This document shows, piece by piece, positions 1 through 9,900 of a stretch of 64,000 nt of DNA. The notes under the pieces were generated by a model. It saw nothing but the letters and a program-made list of their open reading frames with translations, did not search any database and was not told the DNA's origin. The stretch is taken from assembly GCF_014649835.1 (NCBI RefSeq), contig NZ_BMTU01000022.1, positions 1-64,000 on the forward strand, read 5' to 3'. Source of the stretch: Streptomyces pilosus (GTDB taxonomy: Bacteria > Actinomycetota > Actinomycetes > Streptomycetales > Streptomycetaceae). The position numbers and the translations under genes were made by a program. The first letter of the stretch is position 1. Every line of letters begins with the position of its first letter.

Positions 1-11
1 GGCTGTGGCGG

Positions 12-677
12 TTAGGGGGCCAACTCGTAGGTCACGGTCTGGTCGGGGCAGTCGGCCGCCAACCCACGCAGGGCCGCTACTTCGGCTTCGTCGGCCGTAA
101 GGCTCCAGCGGAGCTTGGTGGCCACCCACTCGGCGACGTAGCGGCAGTGCACGCCGGCAGCGGGCGGCAGCCACTCGGCAGGGTCCTGGTCCGCCTTGGA
201 CCGGTTCGAGCGGGCGGTGACCGCGACCAGGCTGGCCTGAGCACCCTGGTCGTTGGCGTAGGCCTCACGGCGCTGCGCCGTCCAGGCGGATGCACCGCTG
301 TCCCAGCTCTCCGCGAGCGGCACCATGTGGTCGATGTCCAGGCCGGAGGCCGGCGTCACCCACATCTGGTCGTAGTACGACCACCAGCGGCCGCCCGTCA
401 GGCGGCAGCCGGGTTCGACCAGAGGGGGTTCGACGGCCTCGGAGAGCAGGACCTCCGCGCGGGTGTTGCAGCCGTCGGACGGGTCGTCCCCGGTGTTCCA
501 GTGCCGGAAGGCGTCCCGGTCGTAGCCGTCACGGGACTCGCTGTCCACCGGCAGGCTGGTGACGGCTTCGGCCAGCGGCAGTGTTTCGGCCGCGTGGGCG
601 GGCGCGGGGATGGTCAGGGGCAGGACGGCGAGGGAGGCGGCTGCCAGGCCGCGCACTACGACAGTGAGCGTGAGCAT
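12..677 (-). CDS. Secreted HNH endonuclease-family (DUF1524-like) protein
   Basis: About 221 aa. I chose the ATG at 677 because it opens directly onto an export signal (MLTLTVVVRGLAAASLAVL, cut near APAHAAE); an in-frame ATG at 782 would add a charged stretch in front of it. The mature part has the DIDHMVPLAE metal/HNH motif and the downstream SRSNRSKADQDPAEWLPP-like block that defines secreted actinobacterial HNH proteins (here ARSNRSKADQDPAEWLPP). The family is predicted to cut nucleic acid outside the cell, probably as a nutritional or competitive nuclease. Length is normal and both cysteines around DGCNTRAE and PGCRLTGG are present. It stands alone; the stretch upstream (678-1063) shows no gene. 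Family assignment is firm; substrate is inference. Confidence 0.85.
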   Translation of the reverse strand: MLTLTVVVRGLAAASLAVLPLTIPAPAHAAETLPLAEAVTSLPVDSESRDGYDRDAFRHWNTGDDPSDGCNTRAEVLLSEAVEPPLVEPGCRLTGGRWWSYYDQMWVTPASGLDIDHMVPLAESWDSGASAWTAQRREAYANDQGAQASLVAVTARSNRSKADQDPAEWLPPAAGVHCRYVAEWVATKLRWSLTADEAEVAALRGLAADCPDQTVTYELAP

Positions 678-1063
678 GAGCCGTTCATAACGGCCCCCAC
701 GGGGCGCTATCAGGCGTTCCTCGAGCAAGCCGCCCGTATGGACGCAATGGTCGTACCGGCCCGGGCAGCGCAGCCTTCCCACGACGCCTCAGGCTCGAGC
801 ACGTCCCCTGCACCCCGCCTGTATGAGGAGAGGGTTGCTGCAGCCTCTCCCTGACCACGCGACCACGCGGCAGCGCGGCAAGGTCAGCACGCACGTCCGA
901 CCGTGCACGGACGGGTGACACAGAGCGAAGGCACGAACTTCTGCAAGCGTCGCTGCGTCAGATGCGGGGGGCGGAGGGTCGGCAGCGGGCGGGGAGGTCG
1001 GCCAGGGACCACCGGGTGATCGAGAGGCGGTAGCCGGCCTACAGGTCGCGCACGGTCTTCGGC

Positions 1064-1561
1064 TCACTGATGTCTAGGCAGTGCGTGGAGATGGTGGCGG
1101 CCACGATTCTGTCGTCCGCCGTGGTCGCGGCGGCGGCTGCGCAGGACGAGGACGAGGTGGCGGCGGGCTTCGGCGAGCAGGTTTCTGCGGTGGAAGCGGC
1201 CGCCGTCGTTCATCACGAAGACGGTCGCAACGACGTCGGCGGCTGCCAGGTCGCCGTCGACCACGGCGGCGACCCGGGCCCGGATCACGGCAACCGCGGC
1301 ACGGGCGTGTTAGAGGAAGGCAAAGAGTTGATGATGCCGACGGCAACTCAAGGTGAGGACCGCGCTCGCCTTCCACCACGCGTGCAGCTGCGCGAGCGGG
1401 CGGACCTCCTGCTTGGGCGGGCGCGTCTTGCGGGTGGCGTCGGAGGAGGGCGAGCCGTGCGCGGACGGCCGGGCGGGTTCACCGCGGCCGGCGCCCGCCA
1501 CGCGGGTCCCCGCGCCGCGGCGGATGCGAACCGCCGGTCGGGCCCCTGCGGCGGGACACAC
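1064..1561 (-). pseudogene. Degraded remnant, tentatively the C-terminal region of a relaxase-like mobilization protein
   Basis: Two reading frames carry protein-like pieces that would join after a frameshift: an upstream piece with LAQLHAWWKASAVLTL (about 1340-1400) and a downstream piece with RARVAAVVDGDLAAADVVATVF and GGRFHRRNLLAEARRHL compositions (1150-1288). No single intact frame spans them. They resemble, from memory only, tails of actinobacterial mobilization/relaxase proteins. Assignment is weak; the decayed state is clearer than the identity. Confidence 0.3.
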
Positions 1562-1576
1562 GGCGCACCACCATTG

Positions 1577-3343
1577 TTACGGTGCTGTGTTGGTGGTGCT
1601 CCCGTCGATGGTGATGCTGGTGGCGGCTACCCAGAAGTGCGTGAGGGCACCGGCGGTGATTTGGTACATGGGCCGGCCGTTGACGATGGCGCGGCGGTCT
1701 GTGGGTGCGTTGGACGGGGTGGCGAAGGAGACGGTGCGGATCGACGCGTCGGTGCCGTCCTCGGTGAAGCGGTAGACGTTGACCTCACGGTTGCCACCGG
1801 GGAAGGTGAGCGTGCGTTGGGGGAGGTAGGTGGTGGTCAGGTACTGGCCGCGGAGGAAGGAGGTCGGCCAGGTCTCCCCGACCCACCAGCCGGTGTAGGC
1901 ACCCGCGCTGATGCGGTAGTAGATTCCCCGGTCCTGGATGCGGCGCCGCATATCGGCGGGTGCCTGTGTCGCCCGGGCGAAGGTCACCTTCTTGACCTCC
2001 AGCTGTGCGTCTTCCTTGCTCTTGTCCCAGCCGCCGTCGGCCTTGGTGTCCAACCGGTACAGCGCGTGGGTCCCAGCGGCGAAGGAGACGGTGGACCCGT
2101 CCCGTAGAGCGGGAGAGGGAAAGTCGTCGGTGAGGACATCGGTGTGGTGGGCGAAGAGAGGGCTGCCGGTCTGCCAGTGCAGTTGGCGGAAAAGGTTGAT
2201 GTGGTGCTGGTGGTAGCTCGGGGTCGGAATGCGGTGGGTCTGGCAGTAGTACGAGTGCCAGCGGACGTTGCGCAGCAGCGGGAAGTAGCGGGCCATGGTG
2301 GTTGCGCCACCGTCGTAGAGAGCCAGGGCGACATCGCTGCCGGTGGCCGCGTAGTAGTCCCACAGTCCGAACATGGCGAAGATCATGCCGTTGTAGGTGA
2401 AGTCACCCGTGCCGGGCTGCGCCCCGGGGTACTCCTGGATCCATAGGTAACCGGCCGCATCCTTGTGCACCACCCACGGGTAGGCGTCGTCGCCGCGGAG
2501 CAGTGAGGTCAGGGCGGCGTCGGCCGCCTGTCGGTACAGAGCCCGCTCGTCATCTGTGACGCCGTCCAGCTGGGTGAGCTGGATGAACAGGCTTATGGCT
2601 TCGCCCTGCGCCATGCCGGAGTACCAGGGCGCCTTGTAGGCGACGCCGCTGTGGGTCTCGTGCGTGTAGTCGAACGGGTAGGGGAAGTACCACGCCCCGC
2701 GGGACTCGACCCGCCGGTCGATCAACCGCTTCGCTTGTGCCTTGGCGCGGGTGAGGAAGAGTGCTTTGCGGTCGGCGTTGGTCTCGGTGCGGTAGCTGGT
2801 GATGCAGCCGAGCCCGAACTGGATCTGCGTGACGGGCTGGTCGTAACCGGGTTGGCCGTAACCATCGCGAACCTGTACGACACCCTCGGCGTCGAGGAAT
2901 TGTCTCTCGGTGTCGGGCGTGATGTTCTCCCATCGGGTGGGACGGTCCCTCCACGGCCGCAGATGTTCCGGCAGGTCGGTCACCAGCTGGTAGCCGGAGC
3001 GGTTGACCTCGAACGGCAGGGTGGTGGGCACGTCCGCGCCCGCCCCCCGCGCGGCGGGCGTGCCCTGGGCGTAGGGGATACGGCGGCTCGGCCGCGAGAT
3101 ACGCCCACCGGCGGTCTGGTCCGGCAGCGGCGGCATCGGTGCGTCACCGTTCACACCACGCGGCACGCTCAGCGCCAGGGACCGGGGCATGCCACGGAAT
3201 GGGTCGGACGAAGGGGCCGGTGCGGCGACCGCGCTGCCCCCGGTGAACGTTCCTCCGGCGGCCATGGCCACACCGGCTGCGGCGCTCTTGGCAGCCAGGC
3301 GGATGAGTCCGCGGCGGTCGAGGTGTGAGTGGGACTCGAACAT
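1577..3343 (-). CDS. TAT-exported D-glucuronyl C5-epimerase-like protein
   Basis: 588 aa from the ATG at 3343, which has GAGGGAAG eight bases upstream. The N-terminus has a twin-arginine signal (HLDRRGLIRLAAK, then an Ala-rich hydrophobic run), so it should be exported folded through Tat. The central region (about residues 210-330) has the PYPFDYTHETHSG, APWYSGMAQGEAISLF and YLWIQEYPG blocks typical of the C-terminal catalytic domain of D-glucuronyl C5-epimerases, enzymes that invert uronic acid residues in a polysaccharide. The last 200 residues hold two repeats of a small beta module (RISAGAYTGWWVGE and QITAGALTHFWVAAT). It lies 86 bp downstream of the secreted trypsin-like gene on the same strand and may be cotranscribed. 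Catalytic activity on a specific glycan is inference. Confidence 0.8.
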   Translation of the reverse strand: MFESHSHLDRRGLIRLAAKSAAAGVAMAAGGTFTGGSAVAAPAPSSDPFRGMPRSLALSVPRGVNGDAPMPPLPDQTAGGRISRPSRRIPYAQGTPAARGAGADVPTTLPFEVNRSGYQLVTDLPEHLRPWRDRPTRWENITPDTERQFLDAEGVVQVRDGYGQPGYDQPVTQIQFGLGCITSYRTETNADRKALFLTRAKAQAKRLIDRRVESRGAWYFPYPFDYTHETHSGVAYKAPWYSGMAQGEAISLFIQLTQLDGVTDDERALYRQAADAALTSLLRGDDAYPWVVHKDAAGYLWIQEYPGAQPGTGDFTYNGMIFAMFGLWDYYAATGSDVALALYDGGATTMARYFPLLRNVRWHSYYCQTHRIPTPSYHQHHINLFRQLHWQTGSPLFAHHTDVLTDDFPSPALRDGSTVSFAAGTHALYRLDTKADGGWDKSKEDAQLEVKKVTFARATQAPADMRRRIQDRGIYYRISAGAYTGWWVGETWPTSFLRGQYLTTTYLPQRTLTFPGGNREVNVYRFTEDGTDASIRTVSFATPSNAPTDRRAIVNGRPMYQITAGALTHFWVAATSITIDGSTTNTAP

Positions 3344-3429
3344 GATGGTGCTTCCCTCGTTTTGGTGTGGTGGGTGACGTACACAGGCGGGGAGCTCGCG
3401 GCGTGCGAGCACCCCCGCCCGGGAACGGG

Positions 3430-5583
3430 TCAGTTGTAGGAGCTGAACAGCTTGGTGGTGCCGAATGACCAAGCACCGGGGTTGGAGGTCCAGCCGACCA
3501 GGCCGCCGTTGAACATGGCGTCGGCCTTCGCAGTCCAGGTGATCATCTGCACCGAGTTGTCCGCCCGGTGGTTCATGACCGCCAGGTCGTCACGGCCGTC
3601 ACCGTTGAAGTCACCGGTCACCATCTTCAGCCGCGCCACGTCGTAGGTCTTGGCGCCGTCGAGGGTCACCTTGGCCGAGCCGAACTTGTTCTTCCCGTCC
3701 ACCTTCTCGAACAGCATGGTCGACGTGCGGTCGGCACCGTCGTCGTAGCTGTACCAGACGAGGACGTCGTCGTGGCCGTCACCGTCGAAGTCACCTGCCT
3801 GAGGCGTGGCGTTCTCCCAGTTCCACGCCGTGCTCTCCCACCAGGGAAGGCCCGGAGCGGCGAATCTGCCGTCGGCCTGGGTGCCGAAGACGTAGGTCTT
3901 CACGCCCTGTGTGCCCTGCTTGTAGAACACACTCAGATCTTCGCGGCCGTCCCCGTTAAAGTCGCCGGTGACGAACTTGGTGCTGGAGCGCGCCCACGAG
4001 CCCGCGGGTGCCACCCAGGATTCGAAGGGCGTGTTGAAGGTGCCGCTCGGCTTGGACGCGAACGTGAACAGCTTGGTCTCGCCCGTCTTGGTGTTGGCGG
4101 ACCAGACCGCCATGTCGTCCCGGCCATCGCCATTGAAGTCGCCGGCCTGCGGCGTCATGTACGAGATGTGGTACTCACCGCCCGGCAGGGCCGCCCACGC
4201 CTGCACCGGCTCGGCGAATCCGCCATCGGGCTGGCCCAGGGCCACGAACGCGGTGACGCTGGCGTCGCTGTTGCCGCGCACGGTGACCATGTCACCGCGG
4301 CCGTCACCGTTGAAGTCACCGGTGATGAACTTCATCGCCGACTCGTTCCACTTGTCTGTCGACGAGGTGTAGGACTTCAGCGGAGCACCAAGGGCACCGG
4401 CTTCTATCGTCCCCTCCTTCGGCTTCGCCAGGAAGGTGTATGTCGCGTCGGACACTGCGTTCGGAAACGCGTACCAGGCACCGATGTCGCTGCGGCCGTC
4501 GCCGTTGTAGTCGTGCCGGATGGCGGTGCCGCTGGACCAGAGCGACTGCTGTTGCGCGTTGTAGATCACGAAGTTGCCGCGGTCGGTCAGGACGGCCGAG
4601 CCACCGGCAGCGGCGGTCTTGGACTCCCACAGGGTGGCGGTGTCGGCGGCGTTGCGGACGATGAGGTTGCCACCGGCGTCAAACCGTGCGGTGGCGCCCG
4701 CATTGCCCACGGTGCGTGTCGACCAAATGATCTTGCCATGATTGGAAGCGATGACGAGGTCGCCGTCGCTCTGCATCGTCAGTCGAGCCGAGGCGGAGAC
4801 AAGGCTGTCTCCGGGCAGAAGCTGCTGGCCGGGGCTCAATCGGGTGCCGAGCTTGATGCTGTCGGCGCGCGCGGCGATGGCATCCGTACGGGTCTCGGTC
4901 TCACCGAAGCAACCCCCTTGCCACGAGCGGTTGCTGACAGCGACGAGTTCTGGCTTGCCGTTGTTGTTACGAAGGAGGGGGGCTCCGGTGTCGCCCTTGC
5001 AGATGGCGTCGCCGGCGGTCTTGCCGACGATGTTCACCTCTGTCTCGGTGGCCGCGTTAACGGCGAAGGTTGCGGTGTGGAGTTTGTTGGGGACCCACTC
5101 CGCCTTCGTGCGGCCGTATCCAGCGACGGTGAGGGTGTCACCCTGGGCCGCCGGAGTCGTGGCTATCGCGACCGGGGTGATACCGGTGGCGGGTGCCGCG
5201 AGCCGTGCCATGACCAGGTCGCGGCCCGCACGGGGCACCAAGTCGACGATCTCGCTGACGTGACCGCCCGTGGTGGTCAGGTCGGCACGGCCTATGGTGG
5301 CGATCGTCCTGTCGGCGGGCTTACCTGGCGTGAGCTCAGTCAGTCCCCCGGTGAAACAGGAGGCAGCAGTCAGTACCCATCGGGACTCGATCAGGGCACC
5401 GGAGCAAACGCGCTTATTGTCCTCGTTGCCGATTTCGAGCTTCGCGGTGAACGCGTAGGCCGCATCAGTGACTGGAGTGCCGGTGACAGCGTGCACGGGC
5501 GTGGCGGTGAGCGTACTGGACGCTAAGGCCGCAGCCGCGAGGCTCGTGGCCCACGCGGCGCGAGGCGGGCGCAGTCTAGACAA
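3430..5583 (-). CDS. Secreted trypsin-like pseudo-protease with bulb lectin and FG-GAP repeats
   Basis: 717 aa. I start it at the TTG at 5583 because AAGGAG lies six bases upstream; the ATG at 5610 would place that ribosome site inside the gene. Order: signal peptide ending near TPVHA; trypsin-like domain (about 35-255); bulb-type lectin-like domain (about 260-360, repeats ending in IIWSTRT, LWESKT, LWSSGT); then at least six FG-GAP/VCBS calcium-binding units with DFNGDGRDD-type loops, predicted to form a beta-propeller. The protease landmarks are altered: LTAASCF instead of TAAHC, and GDTGAP instead of GDSGGP, while RDLVMARL keeps the Asp. It is therefore probably a binding protein rather than an active protease. 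Exported to the cell surface or medium. Confidence 0.88.
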   Translation of the reverse strand: MSRLRPPRAAWATSLAAAALASSTLTATPVHAVTGTPVTDAAYAFTAKLEIGNEDNKRVCSGALIESRWVLTAASCFTGGLTELTPGKPADRTIATIGRADLTTTGGHVSEIVDLVPRAGRDLVMARLAAPATGITPVAIATTPAAQGDTLTVAGYGRTKAEWVPNKLHTATFAVNAATETEVNIVGKTAGDAICKGDTGAPLLRNNNGKPELVAVSNRSWQGGCFGETETRTDAIAARADSIKLGTRLSPGQQLLPGDSLVSASARLTMQSDGDLVIASNHGKIIWSTRTVGNAGATARFDAGGNLIVRNAADTATLWESKTAAAGGSAVLTDRGNFVIYNAQQQSLWSSGTAIRHDYNGDGRSDIGAWYAFPNAVSDATYTFLAKPKEGTIEAGALGAPLKSYTSSTDKWNESAMKFITGDFNGDGRGDMVTVRGNSDASVTAFVALGQPDGGFAEPVQAWAALPGGEYHISYMTPQAGDFNGDGRDDMAVWSANTKTGETKLFTFASKPSGTFNTPFESWVAPAGSWARSSTKFVTGDFNGDGREDLSVFYKQGTQGVKTYVFGTQADGRFAAPGLPWWESTAWNWENATPQAGDFDGDGHDDVLVWYSYDDGADRTSTMLFEKVDGKNKFGSAKVTLDGAKTYDVARLKMVTGDFNGDGRDDLAVMNHRADNSVQMITWTAKADAMFNGGLVGWTSNPGAWSFGTTKLFSSYN

Positions 5584-5945
5584 TTTTGACTCCTTATATG
5601 CGTGATTCATGAACGGGGGGCGGCAGTTCGTTCCGCCTGCCGCGCAGCGAAGGGAAATGGCCCAGGTAGGCCGCTCACCCGGAATTCATCAGAACGGTCG
5701 GCGGGTTCCCGAGCCTTTCACCGTCACCGATCCCCGACATGTAGTCCCTGGCCACGTCGACCGATACCGCCGGCGTCGTACGTCACCGGCTTCCTGACCT
5801 GCTGTACAGTCACTGCCGCCAGTATGTAATGCACAGAGTACGTATAGACCGCTACTCCGGAACCTATCGGGACAGGGAGAGGATCCTTAGCCGCTTTATT
5901 GGATTGAGAAGTGCGACTTGTGTAACTGCCTACACAAAGCCGCGA
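5584..5945. other. Intergenic region, no gene seen
   Basis: About 360 bp between the start of the trypsin-like gene and the end of the small exported protein, both on the minus strand. It must hold the promoter of the trypsin-like gene. I see no convincing ORF, RNA or repeat in it. Confidence 0.5.
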
Positions 5946-6452
5946 TCAACCATTGACGCGCAGTTCGATGAGCATAGTTGGTTCTCCAGAGGCGCCGGAT
6001 TCGCCATATCCGGTGAAGTCGTTGGCGGGGGCGTCAATGACGGTGGTGGTTCCGTCGTCTTCACGAACAGTAGTCCTCACCGGATCGGCCGAGGTCCAGA
6101 TGCCGTGCGCCTTAGGTATTTCGAGGGTGAGGAAGGCGGGCTTAGCCGTGACGTCGAAGCAGAAGTCCTGTTGCCCGGTCCGGCTCATGATCCAGATGTC
6201 TTCGCTGCCATCACAGGAAGTCATCAGTATGCGGCCGTTGCCGCGCTTGAGGAGGGCGCCAGTCTCCTCGTGGATCTGAGATGCGCCCGGGTAGTTGAAG
6301 TCTTCGACGGCACTGGGCATCTCATCGATGGCCGCAGTCTGGGATGCCGCTGCACTGCCGTCGTCGGCATAGGCCACGCCGAGCGTCGCGGACGCCGCAA
6401 AAACTGCAACAGCAGCACCCAATAGTGACTTGTGTGCCCGGGTCATCGCCAC
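5946..6452 (-). CDS. Small exported protein of unknown function
   Basis: 168 aa from a GTG at 6452, which has GAAAGG at good spacing (seven bases); the ATG at 6446, two codons in, is the alternative but sits 13 bases from that site. The N-terminus is a clear signal peptide (HKSLLGAAVAVFAASATLGVAYA). The mature protein contains GALLKRGNGRILMTSCDGSEDIWIMS-like features (a Cys at the start of a beta-rich region and a second Cys in QQDFCFDV), suggesting one disulfide and an all-beta fold. No family is recognised. It is divergent from the large toxin gene, with about 500 bp between them. Local GC is lower than in neighbouring genes, which fits recent acquisition. Confidence 0.65.
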   Translation of the reverse strand: MAMTRAHKSLLGAAVAVFAASATLGVAYADDGSAAASQTAAIDEMPSAVEDFNYPGASQIHEETGALLKRGNGRILMTSCDGSEDIWIMSRTGQQDFCFDVTAKPAFLTLEIPKAHGIWTSADPVRTTVREDDGTTTVIDAPANDFTGYGESGASGEPTMLIELRVNG

Positions 6453-6950
6453 AGTAAAACCTTTCAAAGTAGGCAAAGAACATGAAGTAGCGGTACTCCC
6501 GAAAGGGGAAATCGCAAATAGGGCGGAACTAGAAATGCGCACGGTGTAAATCATCCTACACAGCTCACTCGAATCTTGCTCGCAGTTCATTCACTTCACG
6601 CCCGAATGGAACCGATCAAGCCAGGTTACATACTGGTGCAAACCCGATTTGCGGTGCTGAAACATGTGTAGATGATCATCAAGGAATTGTCCTGATATGG
6701 GAGTTGATCTTACGTTAACCCTCCGACCGGGATGGCGCATCTTTGGCTGGCAGGACGCTCGTAATCGGCTTGATAAGCCCTGGCTCACTTGGGCGGAAAT
6801 CAGTGTATGATCAACCGATGCGGAAAATGCGCGAGAATTGCGCCTTGATTTGCAGAGGGTGAGGTGTTTCTTTCGACGCCTTTCTGCTTTCTCGGTGTCG
6901 CCCGCGTACATGTCCGGCCGGATGTGCGTCGATTACGAGGGAGTCGCCGG
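6453..6950. promoter_or_regulatory. Divergent intergenic region, lower GC
   Basis: About 500 bp separating the minus-strand exported protein from the plus-strand toxin gene. It is noticeably more AT-rich than the genes and should carry both promoters. No defined operator or hairpin could be singled out by eye. Confidence 0.4.
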
Positions 6951-9900
6951 GTGAAACGGCGTATAGCCTCTCGGACTATTGGTTCGGGAGTACCGAGACG
7001 GTTCTCAGGTTCCCGGCGGGCTGTGCGGATGTTGTTGTCCGCGGGCCTGCTGTCGGGGCTTCTGGGAACGCCCGCTGCGGTGGCAGCGGAGCCGGCACCG
7101 CTGCCGGTAAACGTGAGGGCTGAGATCGTCGGCTACTGGGAGACTGGCGGAGCCGGGCTGAAGGAGGCCGCCGAGCAGGCGCTGCTCGGCGGTGACGAGG
7201 ACATCCGTGAGTTCCTCGACGAAGCGGAGTCCATTCAGTTCGCCGACAATCGCGTTGAGACGGCGCGGCTGGCCATGGCTGGCGGTCCCGGTGTACGGGA
7301 GGCCGCCAAGGAAGCGCTGCTGCAGTCGCCGACCGAGCTGGAGTCCTTCCTCCTTGACGGTTTTGAGGAGCCGCTGGATCAGGACCGCAAGGTTGAGATC
7401 GGCCGCCTGATCACTCTGGGTGGCGCGGGCGTGCAGGAAGCGGGTAAGGAAGCCCTGCGGGGCACCTTCGACGACCGCGAACTCTTCCTTGCTCGGGGCC
7501 AGTACACCGCCCGTCAGCAGGACAACCGTGTCGAGGTTGCCCGCCTGGCAACGATCGGCGGCCCGAATGTGCAGGCAGCCGCGAAGGTGGCGTTACGGGG
7601 GACGCCCGAGGAGATGGTCGAGTTCCTGGAGGTCGGGCAGTTCACCGCCCGCAACCGGGACCAGGAGCACGCGTCGATCGACGACCTGATCAAACAGGCC
7701 AGGGCTGCCGGCAAGCAGGCCGAGGACGCTCGCAAGACCGCAGAAGAATCATCAAAGAAGGCAGTCGCGGCCTCCAAGTTGGCCAAGGAGGCCGCGCTGA
7801 AGGCAGCCGAGGAGACCGCGGCCGCCAAGGACGACTCCAAGAAGGCGGCAGTCAAGGCTGCGCAGGCTGCGGATGCCGCTCGGGGTGCGGCAGCGGCCGC
7901 ACAGGAGGCCATCGGCTCGGCGAACGCCGCCAACCGCGCCGCGCGCCGTGCCGCGCTCGCCGCTGCGCAGACTGCCGCTGCCGCTGCCGCCGCTGCGGAT
8001 TCGGCGAACAAGGCCTACAAGGCGGCCATTGCCGCCGCTGCCAACGAGGGCGATGCTGCTGCCGCCACCAAGGCCGCCAAGCAGGCGCGTGCCGCGGCAA
8101 TGCTCGCTGACGAGTCGGCCATCGTGGCCGAGAACGCCGGGAAGGCCTCGGCTGCTGCCGCCATTGCCTCCGGTGCAGCCAAGGAAGCCTCCGCGAACGC
8201 CCGGGCAGCGGCTAATGCCGCCGAAGCGGCCAACGAATCCGCGGACGCCGCAGGCCTGCACAGCAACGAGGCTCGGCAGGCGGCCATAGAGGCACGCCGC
8301 CATGCCACTGCCGCCGACGCTGCCGCCGACCGTTCTGCGGCCCTGGCCAACCGCGCCGCCACCGCTGCCTACGGTGCTCGCGACGCTGCTACCTCGGCGG
8401 CCGCGCATGCGAGGAAGGCCGCCACCTACGCAGACGAAGCTGCCGAGCAGGCCGGGAACTCGGCCGTCTACGCTGCCACGGCCAGGAAGAACGCCGAGGC
8501 GGCCAAGGGTGCAGCCGACACCGCGACGGCCGCGGTGGCCAAGGCCAAGGAAATCTTCGCGCTCGCCCGTGAGACCGAGGAAGCTGATCTCACCACCCGC
8601 ACAGAGGCGGCGATCGAGCTCGCCCGCTCGCTGAAGACAGCCTCTGAGACCGGCATTTCGGCCTCCGCTGCGACCCAGGTCGAGGCCCGTTCACTGAACG
8701 ACACCGCGACTAAGCTGGCCCAGGAGGCCGGCCGACCCGATGTCGACGTCCAGGCCACCGCAGCCAAGGGCCGCCAGCTCGCCATGCAGGCCATGAAACT
8801 GCTGGGCCCCTGGCATCAGGAAGCCGCCGCCCGCGCGCTGTCGGGCACCGATCAGGACGTCCTGGACTACCTGCGCACCCGCTGGAAAGAAGCCAACCAC
8901 GAAGACGTCCGCCAGCGCGTCGTCAACCTGAGCTCCCAGAGCCCTTACGCCTCCGTCCGCGCCGCGGCCACCGAAGCTCTCAACGGCACTCCGGCGCAGA
9001 TCGAGACCTTCCATACCTCCGGCCAGTACCAGGCCGGCCTCACCGACATGAGGGTCGATGTCGCCCGCCTCGCCGAAACCGGCGGCCCCGGAGTCAGCCA
9101 GGCCGCCAAGGCCGCACTCCTCGACGGCAACGGCAAGACCTACGCAACGTTTCTGAACATCGGCCAGTACGGCGAGCGCCTGACCGACGAAAGGGTCATC
9201 ACCGCCCGCCTCGCCACAACCGGTGGCCCCGAAGTCCAGGCAGCGGCGAAAATCGCCCTCGCCGGACCACCCCAGCTGATCCACGAGTTCGTCAGCACCG
9301 GCCAGTACATGGCCCAGCGCAAGGACGACCTCACCTCCCACCACGTCCACCAGGTCAAACGCCTCATCGCAGAAGGCTCCCTGATCGCGGCCAAGGCGAC
9401 CGAGAACGCCTGGCGCGCCGCCGAAGCCGCCGCCAAGGCCGAACAGGCAGCCGCCGACGCCGCCACAGCCGCCGGCAAGGCGCAGGAATCCAAGGAAGCG
9501 GCCGCACGGTACGCGGCCGATGCCGACGCCTCCGCAGACGCCGCGGAGCAGAGCGCTGCTGAAGCGGTCACATCAGCAGCCACAGCACGCAATGCCGCCG
9601 ACCGGGCCTCCCAGGACGCCACCGCCGCCGAGAACTCCGCAGCCGATGCCGAATGGTCCGCCTCCTACGCCCGCTACTCAGCCCGGAAGGCCGACGAGTC
9701 TGCAGCCAATGCCCGCGCCTCCGCAAAGGCCGCAGGCAAGAGTGCCGCCGAGGCAGAGGCCGAGGCCAAGGTTGCCTGGCAAAGGACCCGCGACCTCGCC
9801 GAGCAAGAGATGGCGGAGGCCCGCCGACAGGCGGAAGAAGCACGCAAGGCACAAGAGGAAGACACGCCGCGCAGCCGCTGCGTAACTCTCCTCCCCGTCG

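Noticed and set aside
1070..2107. Plus-strand frame of 345 codons
   Set aside because: Overlaps the epimerase gene in antisense and has repetitive Gly/Val/Arg composition; no ribosome site.
3568..5526. Long plus-strand open frame (652 codons) opposite the trypsin-like gene
   Set aside because: It is the mirror of a well-supported gene with signal peptide and FG-GAP repeats; its sequence is low-complexity Val/Gly/Arg without family features.
7752..8408. Minus-strand Gly/Ser-rich frames opposite the Ala-rich coils of the toxin
   Set aside because: Produced by antisense reading of GCC/GCG-rich codons; no start site and no domain.
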